From NCBI GenBank assembly GCA_035940955.1, contig DASZEJ010000158.1, positions 1 to 64,000 of the forward strand: a stretch of DNA of 64,000 bases, given 5' to 3'. This document shows positions 33,735 through 41,405 of this stretch, one piece after another. The translations under genes were made by a program, and so were the position numbers. Numbering within the stretch: position 1 is the stretch's first letter; the number at the start of each line of letters is the position of its first letter. The DNA is from CADCVT01 sp035940955 (GTDB lineage Bacteria; Actinomycetota; Thermoleophilia; Solirubrobacterales; Solirubrobacteraceae). The notes beneath the pieces are model-generated. The model did no database searches. It was not told the DNA's origin and worked only from the letters and a program-made list of their open reading frames with translations.

Positions 33735-35105
33735 ATGACGACGTTCGCGACCCCCACGAACGGCGCGAGCGGCGCGCCCGGCCCACCGCACTCGCTCGAG
33801 GCCGAGCAGTCGGTCCTCGGCGCGATCCTGCTCTCCGAGCGCGCGATGTACGCGCTCGTCATCGACGAGGGCCTGAAGCCGGAGGACTTCTACCGCGAGC
33901 GCCACAGCCTGATCTTCGGCGCGATGATGGCGCTGTACTCGGAGAACGAGCCGATCGACGTGCTCACGGTCTCCGAGCGGCTGCGGCAGGAGGGCAACCT
34001 CGAGCGGGCCGGCGGCCAGGCGGCGGTCGACGCGCTCGCCGGGGCGGTCCCCGCGGCGGGGCACGCGCGCCAGTACGCCCGGATCGTCCGCGACCACGCG
34101 CTGATGCGCCGCCTGCTCAACACGACGTACGAGATCCAGGAGAGCGTCGCCGAGCAGCACGCGCCGCCGCGCGAGCTCGTCGAGCAGGCCGAGCGGGCGA
34201 TGCTGGAGGTCGCCCACGACGACCGCCAGAAGGACTTCCGCTCGATCGAGGAGATCCTCGACGTCGAGCTGGACAAGCTCCACCGCCTCAGCCTCGAGCA
34301 CACCGCCCTCACCGGCACCCCGAGCGGCTTCAAGGACCTCGACGAGATGACCGGCGGCTTCCAGCCGGGCAACCTCATCATCATCGCCGCGCGCCCGTCG
34401 ATGGGGAAGTCGGCCCTGGTCACCAACATCGCCGAGAACGCCGCCATCGACCACAACCACCCGGTCGCGCTGTTCAGCCTCGAGATGTCGGAGACCGAGC
34501 TCGCGCAGCGCTTCGTCGCCTCGCAGGCGCGCATCAAGGGCGACGAGCTGCGCAAGGGCCGCGTCGCCGAGCACAAGTGGCCGAAGATCCTCGAGGCAAG
34601 CCAGCGGCTCGCCCGCGCGCCGCTGTTCATCGACGACTCCTCCGACGTCGGGCTGCTCGAGATCCGCGCCAAGGCCCGCCGCCTCCACCAGCAGCACGGC
34701 CTCGGCCTGGTGATCATCGACTACCTGCAGCTCATGCGACCCGACGGGCGGATCGAGAACCGCGTCGAGCAGATCGGGCAGATGTCGCGCGGGCTGAAGA
34801 TCCTCGCCCGCGAGTTGGAGGTGCCGGTGATCGCGCTCTCGCAGCTCAACCGCGGGGTCGAGCAGCGCCACGACAAGCGGCCGGTGCTCTCCGACCTGCG
34901 CGAGTCGGGCTCGATCGAGCAGGACGCCGACCTCGTCGCCTTCATCTACCGCGACGAGTACTACGACCGCGAGTCCGAGCGCGAGGGCGAGGCGGACATC
35001 ATCGTCGCCAAGCACCGCAACGGCGCGATCGGCGACGTCGTCCTGACCTTCCAGAAGGAGTACCCCAAGTTCCTCAACTACGCCGGCGAGAGGTTCCAGG
35101 GGTAG
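33735..35105 (+). CDS. dnaB: Replicative DNA helicase DnaB
   Basis: A 456-residue hexameric helicase. The N-terminal domain begins PHSLEAEQSVLGAILL. The RecA-like domain has the Walker A motif ARPSMGKSAL near residue 217, ALFSLEMS, the Walker B region LVIIDYLQLM near 330, and SDLRESGSIEQDAD with the arginine-finger region. There is no intein, although DnaB is a common intein host. It drives fork unwinding at replication. The start is fixed by the leaderless -10 and family N-terminus. Confidence 0.97.
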   Translation: MTTFATPTNGASGAPGPPHSLEAEQSVLGAILLSERAMYALVIDEGLKPEDFYRERHSLIFGAMMALYSENEPIDVLTVSERLRQEGNLERAGGQAAVDALAGAVPAAGHARQYARIVRDHALMRRLLNTTYEIQESVAEQHAPPRELVEQAERAMLEVAHDDRQKDFRSIEEILDVELDKLHRLSLEHTALTGTPSGFKDLDEMTGGFQPGNLIIIAARPSMGKSALVTNIAENAAIDHNHPVALFSLEMSETELAQRFVASQARIKGDELRKGRVAEHKWPKILEASQRLARAPLFIDDSSDVGLLEIRAKARRLHQQHGLGLVIIDYLQLMRPDGRIENRVEQIGQMSRGLKILARELEVPVIALSQLNRGVEQRHDKRPVLSDLRESGSIEQDADLVAFIYRDEYYDRESEREGEADIIVAKHRNGAIGDVVLTFQKEYPKFLNYAGERFQG

Positions 35106-35124
35106 GGCGCGCGGGCGCCCGTCC

Positions 35125-35130
35125 TAGACT
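35125..35130 (+). promoter_or_regulatory. -10 box of purA (leaderless type)
   Basis: TAGACT ends nine bases before the purA ATG, in CCTAGACTCCGGTCCCGATG, closely matching the dnaB promoter. No clear -35 box is visible. Confidence 0.5.
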
Positions 35131-35139
35131 CCGGTCCCG

Positions 35140-36441
35140 ATGCCCGGCATCGCGATAGTCGGCGCCCAGTGGGGCGATGAGGGGAAGGGGAAGGTCGTCG
35201 ACCTGCTCGCCGAGCACGCCGACGCCGTCATCCGCTTCCAGGGCGGCAACAACGCCGGCCACACGATCGTCCGCGACGGCGAAAAGTTCGCGCTCCACCT
35301 GATCCCGAGCGGCATCCTCTACCCGGGCAAGCGCTGCATGATCGGCAACGGGGTCGTCATCGACCCGCGCGTGCTGACCGAGGAGATCGACAAGCTGCGC
35401 GCCCGCGGCGTCGACATGGGCGGGCTGAAGATCAGCGCGAACGCGCACCTGATCATGCCGTACCACCTGCTGCTCGACTCGGCCGGCGAGGCCAAGCTCG
35501 GCAAGCTGCAGATCGGCACCACGCGCCGCGGCATCGGCCCCTGCTACGCCGACAAGGCGGCGCGGCTCGGCATCCGCGTGCAGGACCTGCTCGACGAGAA
35601 GATCCTCAAGAAGAAGATCGTCGCCGCGATGGACCCCAAGCGGCTGTCGCTGCGCCCCTTCATGAAGGACCCGCGGCTCGACCTGCAGACGATGACCGAG
35701 GAGTACCTGACCTACGGCCACCGGATCGAGCAGTACATCGCCGACACCGCGCGCCTGGCCTGGGAGTCGCTCGACGCCGGGCGGACCGTCATCTTCGAGG
35801 GCGCCCAGGCGACGCTGCTCGACATCGACCACGGGACGTATCCGTTCGTCACCTCCTCGAACCCGGTGGCGGGCGCGGCGTGCGTCGGCGCCGGCGTCGG
35901 CCCGCGCGACGTCCACGAGGTGTGGGGGATCGCCAAGGCGTACACGACGCGGATCGGCTCCGGCCCCTTCCCGACCGAGCTGGAGGACGCCACCGGCGAC
36001 GAGATCCGCCGCCGCGGCGGCGAGTTCGGCACCACGACCGGCCGCCCGCGGCGGACCGGGTGGCTGGACATCGTCGCGCTCAAGTACGCCGCGCGCATCA
36101 ACGGCATGACCGCCCTCGCGGTCACGAAGCTCGACGTCCTCAGCGGCTTCGACCGCATCAAGGTCGCGACGCGCTACCGCGGCCGCGACGAGGCGGTGTT
36201 CGAGGACTTCCCCTACCACCAGTCGGTGCTGCACCACGCGACCGGCGACTACGAGGAGCTGCCCGGCTGGGCGGAGGACATCGGCGAGGCCCGCACCCGC
36301 TCCGACCTGCCGCGCGCCGCGCAGGAGTACCTCGACTTCATCGGCGAGCGGACGGGCGTCCCGGTCGTGCTCGCCGGCGTCGGGCCGGGCCGCGAGCAGA
36401 TCGTCTGGATGCAGGAGCGCGCCGCGCTCGCCGCGGCCTAG
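35140..36441 (+). CDS. purA: Adenylosuccinate synthetase
   Basis: A 433-residue enzyme joining IMP and aspartate with GTP to form adenylosuccinate, the first committed AMP step. The GTP-binding N-terminus is GAQWGDEGKGKVVD, the IMP loop QGGNNAGHT, with IGTTRRGIGP, FEGAQATLLDIDHGTYPFVT and TTTGRPRR further on. Its last eight codons lie inside a 27-bp direct repeat that recurs at 37504-37530, so the 3' end of purA is probably an integration site. The coding sequence remains complete. Confidence 0.97.
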   Translation: MPGIAIVGAQWGDEGKGKVVDLLAEHADAVIRFQGGNNAGHTIVRDGEKFALHLIPSGILYPGKRCMIGNGVVIDPRVLTEEIDKLRARGVDMGGLKISANAHLIMPYHLLLDSAGEAKLGKLQIGTTRRGIGPCYADKAARLGIRVQDLLDEKILKKKIVAAMDPKRLSLRPFMKDPRLDLQTMTEEYLTYGHRIEQYIADTARLAWESLDAGRTVIFEGAQATLLDIDHGTYPFVTSSNPVAGAACVGAGVGPRDVHEVWGIAKAYTTRIGSGPFPTELEDATGDEIRRRGGEFGTTTGRPRRTGWLDIVALKYAARINGMTALAVTKLDVLSGFDRIKVATRYRGRDEAVFEDFPYHQSVLHHATGDYEELPGWAEDIGEARTRSDLPRAAQEYLDFIGERTGVPVVLAGVGPGREQIVWMQERAALAAA

Positions 36442-36443
36442 TC
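36417..36443 (+). repeat. 27-bp direct repeat, left copy (purA 3' end)
   Basis: This copy covers the last purA codons, the TAG stop and two more bases, and is identical to 37504-37530. The two copies bracket the wHTH/membrane-protein module. Confidence 0.9.
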
Positions 36444-36510
36444 AGTCCGCCCCGCGCACACCGCCGCGGCGTACCCGCGAGAGCAGTCGTTGACCCGTGA
36501 CGGTTGCGGC

Positions 36511-36539
36511 TTGACGCAGCGCCAAGCCAGGCGCAACAT
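36511..36539 (+). promoter_or_regulatory. Promoter of the wHTH module
   Basis: TTGACG at 36511-36516 and CAACAT at 36534-36539 are separated by exactly 17 bases, a good housekeeping promoter. The predicted start falls inside the palindrome just downstream. Confidence 0.5.
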
Positions 36540-36542
36540 GTC

Positions 36543-36560
36543 AATTCTGCATGCAGAATT
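36543..36560 (+). promoter_or_regulatory. 18-bp perfect palindromic operator
   Basis: AATTCTGCATGCAGAATT is a perfect palindrome placed four bases after the -10 box and 16 bases before the preferred ATG of the HTH gene. This is the expected place for an autorepressor site. Confidence 0.55.
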
Positions 36561-36576
36561 CAACCGGCCCAATTTA

Positions 36577-36948
36577 ATGGGGCGGGAGGACAGACAACTC
36601 CTGGAACTGGTTTCGGACGGCGTCTGCCACGAGATCCTCATTCGACTGCTCGCGGACGGCCCTCAAACGCAGGCACAACTACGGGCGGCAGTGCGGGTTG
36701 GGTCGGGCGCTATCAGCCGCCGGATGGCCGATCTCGAAAACGCGGGGCTCGTCGTTCGCGAGCGGAGTCACGGTCCATACCACCTCGTGCTGCCGCAGCA
36801 GACGCGCGAACTCATGGAAGGCGCGATGGTGCTGGCGGCGAATGCGCTCGAGCGGCGCTACGCGACCGCCGCCCAGGAGCTCTCCGAGTTTCGAGCTGCC
36901 GGTCCTCGAGGCGATCGTCTCCGTGACCGTACGCGCGAGGGAGCGTGA
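36577..36948 (+). CDS. Winged-helix transcriptional regulator
   Basis: A 123-residue ArsR/MarR-like regulator. A first helix (REDRQLLELVSDGVCHEILI) is followed by the helix-turn-helix (TQAQLRAAVRVGSGAISRRM), a wing (GLVVRERSHGPYHLVLP) and a C-terminal helix for dimerisation. No metal-binding cysteine pair is seen. I prefer ATG 36577 because the promoter's start site and palindrome lie upstream of it. ATG 36538 is in frame but would place the operator inside the gene. Codon use is less GC-biased than neighbours, as for acquired DNA. It is followed after three bases by the membrane gene. Confidence 0.7.
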   Translation: MGREDRQLLELVSDGVCHEILIRLLADGPQTQAQLRAAVRVGSGAISRRMADLENAGLVVRERSHGPYHLVLPQQTRELMEGAMVLAANALERRYATAAQELSEFRAAGPRGDRLRDRTREGA

Positions 36949-36951
36949 GCG

Positions 36952-37497
36952 GTGTACCTCCGAACGTCGCCGCGGGTCGACCCAATAGCGGTCGCGGGCG
37001 CGGGCCTCACGGTCGTCGGTGTTGCCGTGACGCTTCAGCCCATCGAGATCCCCGCTCCGTTTGCGACGGCTCTCCTGGCGCTGGGCGTCGCGCTCGTGCT
37101 CTTTGCCGGGTTGGGGTCGCTCCGCAACAAGATCGTGCTAGGCATCGTCCATCGAACGCCGTCAAGCACCCGCGAGCGCCGGCAACTCGTGGCGCAGGAC
37201 TGCTGGCAGATGAGCACGGCCGTCGCCCGATTCCTCGCTGAGCACGATCGCGCCGCGCCGCGGTCGCTCTGGAGCCGCAGTCGTGGCCGCAGCGCTACGG
37301 CTGATTACGAGCGCGACGCCGTCGCGCGATACGCCGTCGAGTTGCGCGACGTCGCCCTCGAGGTATTCGACGCGGCCGTGTCGTGCGGCGGCGCGTTGCC
37401 CCACGCGCGCGGACTGATCGAGGGCAGGAGCCTCGATCAGATCCGACTCATACCGCAGATCTTTGCCGACGCCGCACAGCGTCTCTACCGGCTGTAG
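36952..37497 (+). CDS. Membrane protein of unknown function in the purA module
   Basis: A 181-residue protein. Two hydrophobic helices (about 12-28 and 36-55: ATALLALGVALVLFAGLG) form an N-terminal hairpin, followed by a cytoplasmic helical domain with DCWQMSTAVARFLAEHDR and DYERDAVARYAVELRDVALEVF. The last is acidic and amphipathic. No catalytic motif is seen. The GTG start three bases after the regulator stop suggests co-expression, so the regulator may control this gene's product. It has no recognised family. Confidence 0.6.
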   Translation: MYLRTSPRVDPIAVAGAGLTVVGVAVTLQPIEIPAPFATALLALGVALVLFAGLGSLRNKIVLGIVHRTPSSTRERRQLVAQDCWQMSTAVARFLAEHDRAAPRSLWSRSRGRSATADYERDAVARYAVELRDVALEVFDAAVSCGGALPHARGLIEGRSLDQIRLIPQIFADAAQRLYRL

Positions 37498-37503
37498 CTG
37501 TTG

Positions 37504-37530
37504 GCGCGCCGCGCTCGCCGCGGCCTAGTC
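37504..37530 (+). repeat. 27-bp direct repeat, right copy
   Basis: Identical to 36417-36443. The RDD gene's stop codon (minus strand) lies inside this copy at 37525-37527. Confidence 0.9.
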
Positions 37531-38193
37531 GCTGACCACCCGCGAGTCGACGACGATGTCGTGCAGGGCGCGGTTGCGGCTGTCGACGAACGGCCACAGG
37601 TAGTCGACGAGGTAGCCGACGCCGGCGGTGAGCGACCCGACGACGCCGAGCGCCAGCGACTTGACGAGCACCTCGCGGTAGGCGGCCCAGAGGAAGTCGA
37701 CCGGCCGGCCGTCGCCGCGCACGACGCGGCAGCCCATGGCCATCTTGCCGACGGTCCTGCCGTTCGTGCGGGCCATGACGAGCGGGGCGTAGATCAACGC
37801 GCCGACCGTCACCGCGGCGACCGCGACCAGGGCGATGACGAGCGCGCCGGCGGCGCCGCCCGGGGTGTCGAGCGAGAGCGCCCCGAACGCGACCGCGCCC
37901 AGCACCGCGAGGACGACCCCCGCGACGACCGCGACCAGGACGGCGTCGAGGATCGCGGCGACCGCGCGGCGCCACCAGGCGGCGGGCGGAGCGCCGGCGA
38001 AGGGGTCGGCCAGGCCGCCGCGCTCGCGCGGCGCGAACGCGCCCGGCGGGACGGGGCCGCCGCCGTACGCGGCGGAGGGAGCGGGCGCCTCGGGGGCGCC
38101 GCGGGGCGGCGGTGGCGTGGGCGCGCGCGGGTCGGGCTCGAGCCGCGGCTCGTCCCCGCCCAGCGGGTCGCCCGGCGTGAGCCCGCCGCTCAT
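37525..38193 (-). CDS. RDD-family membrane protein
   Basis: A 222-residue protein. About 70 Pro/Gly-rich cytoplasmic residues precede the RDD domain, which opens with WWRRAVAAILDAVLV (the Arg-Asp signature) and has three to four helices, the NGRTVGKMAMGCRVV loop and a final LHDIVVDSRVV. RDD proteins are small transporters or channels of unclear substrate. The ATG overlaps the stop of a 19-codon mini-ORF (ATGA) created by a tandem duplication of this start region. Its stop lies in the 27-bp repeat. Confidence 0.82.
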   Translation of the reverse strand: MSGGLTPGDPLGGDEPRLEPDPRAPTPPPPRGAPEAPAPSAAYGGGPVPPGAFAPRERGGLADPFAGAPPAAWWRRAVAAILDAVLVAVVAGVVLAVLGAVAFGALSLDTPGGAAGALVIALVAVAAVTVGALIYAPLVMARTNGRTVGKMAMGCRVVRGDGRPVDFLWAAYREVLVKSLALGVVGSLTAGVGYLVDYLWPFVDSRNRALHDIVVDSRVVSD

Positions 38194-38249
38194 GCCTCCA
38201 GCACCTCGTCCGCGCCCAGCGGGTCGCCCGGCGTGAGCCCGCCGCTCAT
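38190..38249 (-). CDS. Mini-ORF 2 (19 codons) from start-region duplication
   Basis: ATG 38249 opens MSGGLTPGDPLGADEVLEA and stops at TGA 38190-38192, which overlaps the RDD ATG at 38193. Its first 12 residues equal the first 12 of the RDD protein. GCTGGAGGC precedes the start. It is more likely a translational relay than a functional peptide. Confidence 0.5.
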   Translation of the reverse strand: MSGGLTPGDPLGADEVLEA

Positions 38250-38305
38250 GCCTCCAGCACCTCGTCCCCGCGCAGCGGGTCGCCGCGCCTGAGCCCGCCG
38301 CTCAC
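38246..38305 (-). CDS. Mini-ORF 1 (19 codons) from start-region duplication
   Basis: GTG 38305 overlaps the TGA of the upstream membrane gene (GTGA) and encodes a diverged copy, MSGGLRRGDPLRGDEVLEA, whose TGA overlaps the ATG of mini-ORF 2. Ribosomes leaving the upstream gene could be handed through both mini-ORFs to the RDD gene. Confidence 0.5.
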   Translation of the reverse strand: MSGGLRRGDPLRGDEVLEA

Positions 38306-39030
38306 GTCGCCGGCTCCAGCACCTCGTCCTCGCCGCGGCGCAGGACGCGCAGGGCGAGGGCGACCGACGAGAGCAGGGCGAGCGTCGCGAGCGTGATCTG
38401 GACGCTCACCACGCCGCGCTCGGTCCAGTAGACGTCGTCGAGCTCCAGCAGCAGCGCGGACTCGTCCAGCGTCAGCGCGACGCCGGCGCCGAACGGCAGC
38501 GCGAGCCACGGGTCGAGCTCGGGGCTGCGGGAGACGACCGACACGCCGCCGGCCAGGAACGCGAGCAGGATCCCCGGGACGAAGTGGTGCACGTGCCGCC
38601 CGCCGAAGCGGTAGTCGCGGATCGGGCCGAACCGGCCGCGGCGGCGGATGACGTGCGTCAGCCCCCGCACGAGGCCGAACGTCAGCGTGAACGACCCGAG
38701 CAGGTTGAGCAGCGCGTTCTCGCGCGTCGAGCCGCCGCGGTAGCCGGCCTTGGCGACCTCGACGGTCTCGCGCACGGCCTCCTCCGTCGCGCCGAGCACG
38801 TCGGACGTCTCGGTCGGCAGCGGCGCCGACCCCTTCCGCCAGACGCGCGCCAGCTCGCCCGCGCCGACCGCGACGGTCGTGCCGAGCGCGACCACGCCGA
38901 GCGCCCAGGTCCGCCGGTCGATCCGCAGCTCGCGCCGCTCGGCCCGCACCCGCCGCACGCCGTACACCGCCGCGGCGACCGCCGGAGGGAGGGCGGCGGT
39001 CCGGCGCCGGAGGGAGAGAGCGGACGGCAC
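38302..39030 (-). CDS. Membrane protein of unknown function
   Basis: A 242-residue protein with about five hydrophobic segments, a basic N-terminus (SLRRRTAALP, RAERRELRIDRRTW) and a conserved-looking FGGRHVHHFVPGILLAFLAGG and LDESALLLELDDVYW. The His cluster and the acidic LDESALLLELDD could bind metal, but no family is recognised. The GTG start is chosen because it lies ahead of the basic segment. It is divergent from the oxidoreductase at 39052 and coupled to the duplicated mini-ORFs and RDD gene downstream. Confidence 0.6.
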   Translation of the reverse strand: MPSALSLRRRTAALPPAVAAAVYGVRRVRAERRELRIDRRTWALGVVALGTTVAVGAGELARVWRKGSAPLPTETSDVLGATEEAVRETVEVAKAGYRGGSTRENALLNLLGSFTLTFGLVRGLTHVIRRRGRFGPIRDYRFGGRHVHHFVPGILLAFLAGGVSVVSRSPELDPWLALPFGAGVALTLDESALLLELDDVYWTERGVVSVQITLATLALLSSVALALRVLRRGEDEVLEPAT

Positions 39031-39036
39031 GGGAAG

Positions 39037-39042
39037 TAGGCT
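39037..39042 (+). promoter_or_regulatory. -10 box of the oxidoreductase at 39052 (leaderless type)
   Basis: TAGGCT ends nine bases before the ATG in TAGGCTAACGGCCCGATG. The CGGCCCGATG end is shared with the dnaB promoter. Confidence 0.45.
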
Positions 39043-39051
39043 AACGGCCCG

Positions 39052-40155
39052 ATGGACGGCCCCCAGCCCCCCGGCGAGCCGCCCCGCGGGCCGAGCGGGG
39101 AGCCCGGCGAGTCGCAGCGCGCGCCGAGCGGCGCGGCGAGCGGCGGCGACTCCGCTCGCGTCCTCCGCGGCGCCGTGCTCGGCCTCGGCATGATCGGCCG
39201 CCACCACGCGCGCATCCTCCAGACGGCGCCCGGCGTCGAGTTCGCCGGCGCGGTCGATCCCGGCGGGGACCGCTTCCGCGCCGTCCACGACCCGCAGAGG
39301 CTCTACACGTCGCTCGACGACCTCCTCCGCGGCGGGCCGCCCGACTTCGCCGTCGTCGCGGTCCCGACCGAGGAGCACCTCGCCGCCGTCGAGCGCCTCG
39401 CCGCCGAGGGCGTCCACGTGCTCGTCGAGAAGCCGCTCGCCGCGACCGCCGACGAGGCCCGCGAGGTGATCGCGGCGGTCGAGCGGGCGGGCGTCCGCGC
39501 CGCGGTCGGGCACGTCGAGCGCTACAACCCCGCGCTGCTCGCCGCCCGCGAGCGTCTCGACCAGCTCGGGCCGCTCATGCTCATCGCCACCGAGCGCAGC
39601 GGCCCGTTCCCCGACCGCATCAAGGACGTCGGCGTCGTCAAGGACCTCGCCACGCACGACCTCGACCTCGTCCGCTGGATCGGCGACGCGCCGGTGGAGG
39701 TCGTCGCGGCGCAGACCTCGCACCGCATGGGGCGCGAGCACGAGGACCTCGTCCTCGCCACCGGCCGGCTCGCGTCGGACGTCCCCTTCCACTGCGCCGT
39801 CGACTGGCTGACCCCGACGAAGACCCGCCGCACCCGGATCCTCGGCGAGCGCGGGATGCTCGTCGCCGACACGCTGACCGGCGACCTGACGCTGCACGAG
39901 AACGCCGACGTCGCGATCGAGTGGGCGGCCACGCAGCAGCTGCGCGGGGTGTCGGAGGGCAACGCGATACGGTTCGCGCTCGAGCGCCGCGAGCCGCTGC
40001 TCGTCGAGCACGAGGCCTTCCACGCGTACGTCGCCGGCGACGACGCCGCGCCGGTCGTGCCGCTCGAGGCCGGGCTCGAGACGGTGGTGACCGCCGAGGC
40101 GGTGCTGGAGTCCGCGCGCCGCGGCGAGACGGTCAGGCTGGCGGCGGCGCGGTGA
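39052..40155 (+). CDS. Gfo/Idh/MocA oxidoreductase, probable nucleotide-sugar dehydrogenase
   Basis: A 367-residue enzyme. About 38 disordered Pro/Gly residues precede the Rossmann motif AVLGLGMIGRHHARI, then VPTEEHLAAVE, the EKPLAAT motif near 128, VGHVERYNPALLAAR and VVKDLATHDLDLVRWI. The ERYNP and HDLDLVRW forms are typical of members acting on UDP-sugars (WlbA/WbpB group). The next gene, a nucleotide-sugar dehydrogenase, overlaps by four bases and supports this. The exact substrate is inferred. Confidence 0.82.
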   Translation: MDGPQPPGEPPRGPSGEPGESQRAPSGAASGGDSARVLRGAVLGLGMIGRHHARILQTAPGVEFAGAVDPGGDRFRAVHDPQRLYTSLDDLLRGGPPDFAVVAVPTEEHLAAVERLAAEGVHVLVEKPLAATADEAREVIAAVERAGVRAAVGHVERYNPALLAARERLDQLGPLMLIATERSGPFPDRIKDVGVVKDLATHDLDLVRWIGDAPVEVVAAQTSHRMGREHEDLVLATGRLASDVPFHCAVDWLTPTKTRRTRILGERGMLVADTLTGDLTLHENADVAIEWAATQQLRGVSEGNAIRFALERREPLLVEHEAFHAYVAGDDAAPVVPLEAGLETVVTAEAVLESARRGETVRLAAAR

Positions 40156-41405
40156 GAGCCGTCGTCGTCGCGCTCGGCAAGGTGGGCCTCCCCCTTGCCG
40201 CCCAGATCGCGCGCGCCGGGCACGACGTCGTCGGCTGCGACGTCGACGAGCGCGTGGTGGAGCTGGTGAACGCCGGCCAGTCGCCGTTCCCCCACGAGGA
40301 GGGCCTGGCCGAGGCGCTCGGGGAGGCGGTCGCGGCCGGGCGGCTGCGGGCGCAGACCGACACGGCGGCCGCGGTGGCGGAGGGGCCGGACCTCGTCGTC
40401 GCCGTCCCGCCCCTGTACGTCGACGAGCGCGCGCAGCCCGACTGGCGCATCCTCGACGCGGTCACCGGCGACGTGGGGCGCGGGCTGAAGCCCGGGACGC
40501 TCGTCAGCATCGAGACCACCGTCCCGGTCGGGACGACGCGCGAGCGGATCGCGCCGGCGCTCGCGCGCACCAGCGGGCTGCGGGCCGAGCAGGACTTCAA
40601 CGTCGTCTTCAGCCCCGAGCGCGTCTTCAGCGGCCGCGTGCTGCGCGACCTCGCGACGTACCCGAAGCTCGTCGGCGGGCTGAGCGCGCAGGGCGAGGCC
40701 CGCGGGGTCGAGCTGTACGGCGAGTTCCTCCACGCCGAGGTCTGGGGCATGGGCTCGGCCGAGGCGGCCGAGATGGCCAAGCTCGCGGAGACGACCTACC
40801 GCGACCTGAACATCGCGTTCGCCAACGAGCTGGCCCGCGCCGCCGACGCGCGCGGCCTCGACGTGCAGCGCGTCATCGACGCGGCCAACTCGCAGCCCTT
40901 CAGCCACATCCACCGCCCCGGCGTCGCGGTCGGCGGCCACTGCATCCCCGTCTACCCGCGCTTCTACCTCGCGGGCAACCCGTCCGCGCGCCTGCCCGCG
41001 GTCGCGCGCGAGGTCAACGAGGCGATGCCGGCCTACGCCGTCGACCTGCTCGGCGACGTGAGTGGCCGCACCGTCCTCGTGCTCGGCGCGGCCTACCGCG
41101 GCGGCGTGAAGGAGACCGCGTTCAGCGGCGCCCACGCGCTGCGCGACGAGCTGCGCCGCCGCGACGCCCGCCCCGTCTTCGCCGACCCGCTCTTCACGGA
41201 CGAGGAGCTCGAGCGGGAGGGCTTCCCCCCGTGGGACGGCGGGCCGGCCGACTTCGCGATCGTGCAGGCCGACCACTTCGAGTATCGGGGTCTGACCCCT
41301 CAACAGACGGGTGGCGCGCACGTGATCGTCGACGGGCGCGGCGTGGTGGAGGAGGCGCCGCCCGGCGTCGAGGTCAGGCGGATCGGGCGCCCGCGAACGC
41401 CGTGA
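40152..41405 (+). CDS. UDP-sugar 6-dehydrogenase (WecC/UDP-GlcDH family)
   Basis: A 417-residue NAD-dependent enzyme converting a UDP-hexose or UDP-N-acetylhexosamine to its uronate. The Rossmann start is VVVALGKVGLPLAAQIARAG. The catalytic Lys lies in EMAKLAETTYRDLNIAFANE near residue 213 and the catalytic Cys in VAVGGHCIPVYPR near 262. Together with the convergent WecB epimerase it suggests UDP-ManNAcA or a related uronate for surface glycans. Its 3' end overlaps wecB by 32 bases. Confidence 0.88.
   Translation: MRAVVVALGKVGLPLAAQIARAGHDVVGCDVDERVVELVNAGQSPFPHEEGLAEALGEAVAAGRLRAQTDTAAAVAEGPDLVVAVPPLYVDERAQPDWRILDAVTGDVGRGLKPGTLVSIETTVPVGTTRERIAPALARTSGLRAEQDFNVVFSPERVFSGRVLRDLATYPKLVGGLSAQGEARGVELYGEFLHAEVWGMGSAEAAEMAKLAETTYRDLNIAFANELARAADARGLDVQRVIDAANSQPFSHIHRPGVAVGGHCIPVYPRFYLAGNPSARLPAVAREVNEAMPAYAVDLLGDVSGRTVLVLGAAYRGGVKETAFSGAHALRDELRRRDARPVFADPLFTDEELEREGFPPWDGGPADFAIVQADHFEYRGLTPQQTGGAHVIVDGRGVVEEAPPGVEVRRIGRPRTP

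Larger units (their letters stand above)
36444..37530 (+). mobile_element. Candidate ~1.09-kb inserted module at the purA 3' end
   Basis: The interval includes two genes, a promoter and a palindromic operator. It is clearly less GC-rich than purA or the RDD gene and ends with an exact second copy of the purA 3' end. Removing it would make purA and the RDD gene convergent with stops overlapping in CTAG, the same layout seen intact between pcm and the cyclase at 43851-43854. No recombinase or inverted ends are visible, so mobilisation in trans is assumed. Confidence 0.55.
38149..38330 (-). repeat. 56-bp tandem repeat spanning the RDD start region
   Basis: Counting from the CTCGTC landmark, copies begin at 38149, 38205 and 38261, with a diverged fourth boundary at 38323. 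Each unit carries a GGAGG ribosome-binding site, a start codon, about 18 codons and a stop overlapping the next start. Confidence 0.85.

Noticed and set aside
33735..35105. Intein in DnaB
   Set aside because: Walker A and following motifs are continuous and the length is normal for an intein-free DnaB.
38149..38330. CRISPR-like array
   Set aside because: The 56-bp units are contiguous coding duplications without spacers, and no cas gene is near.
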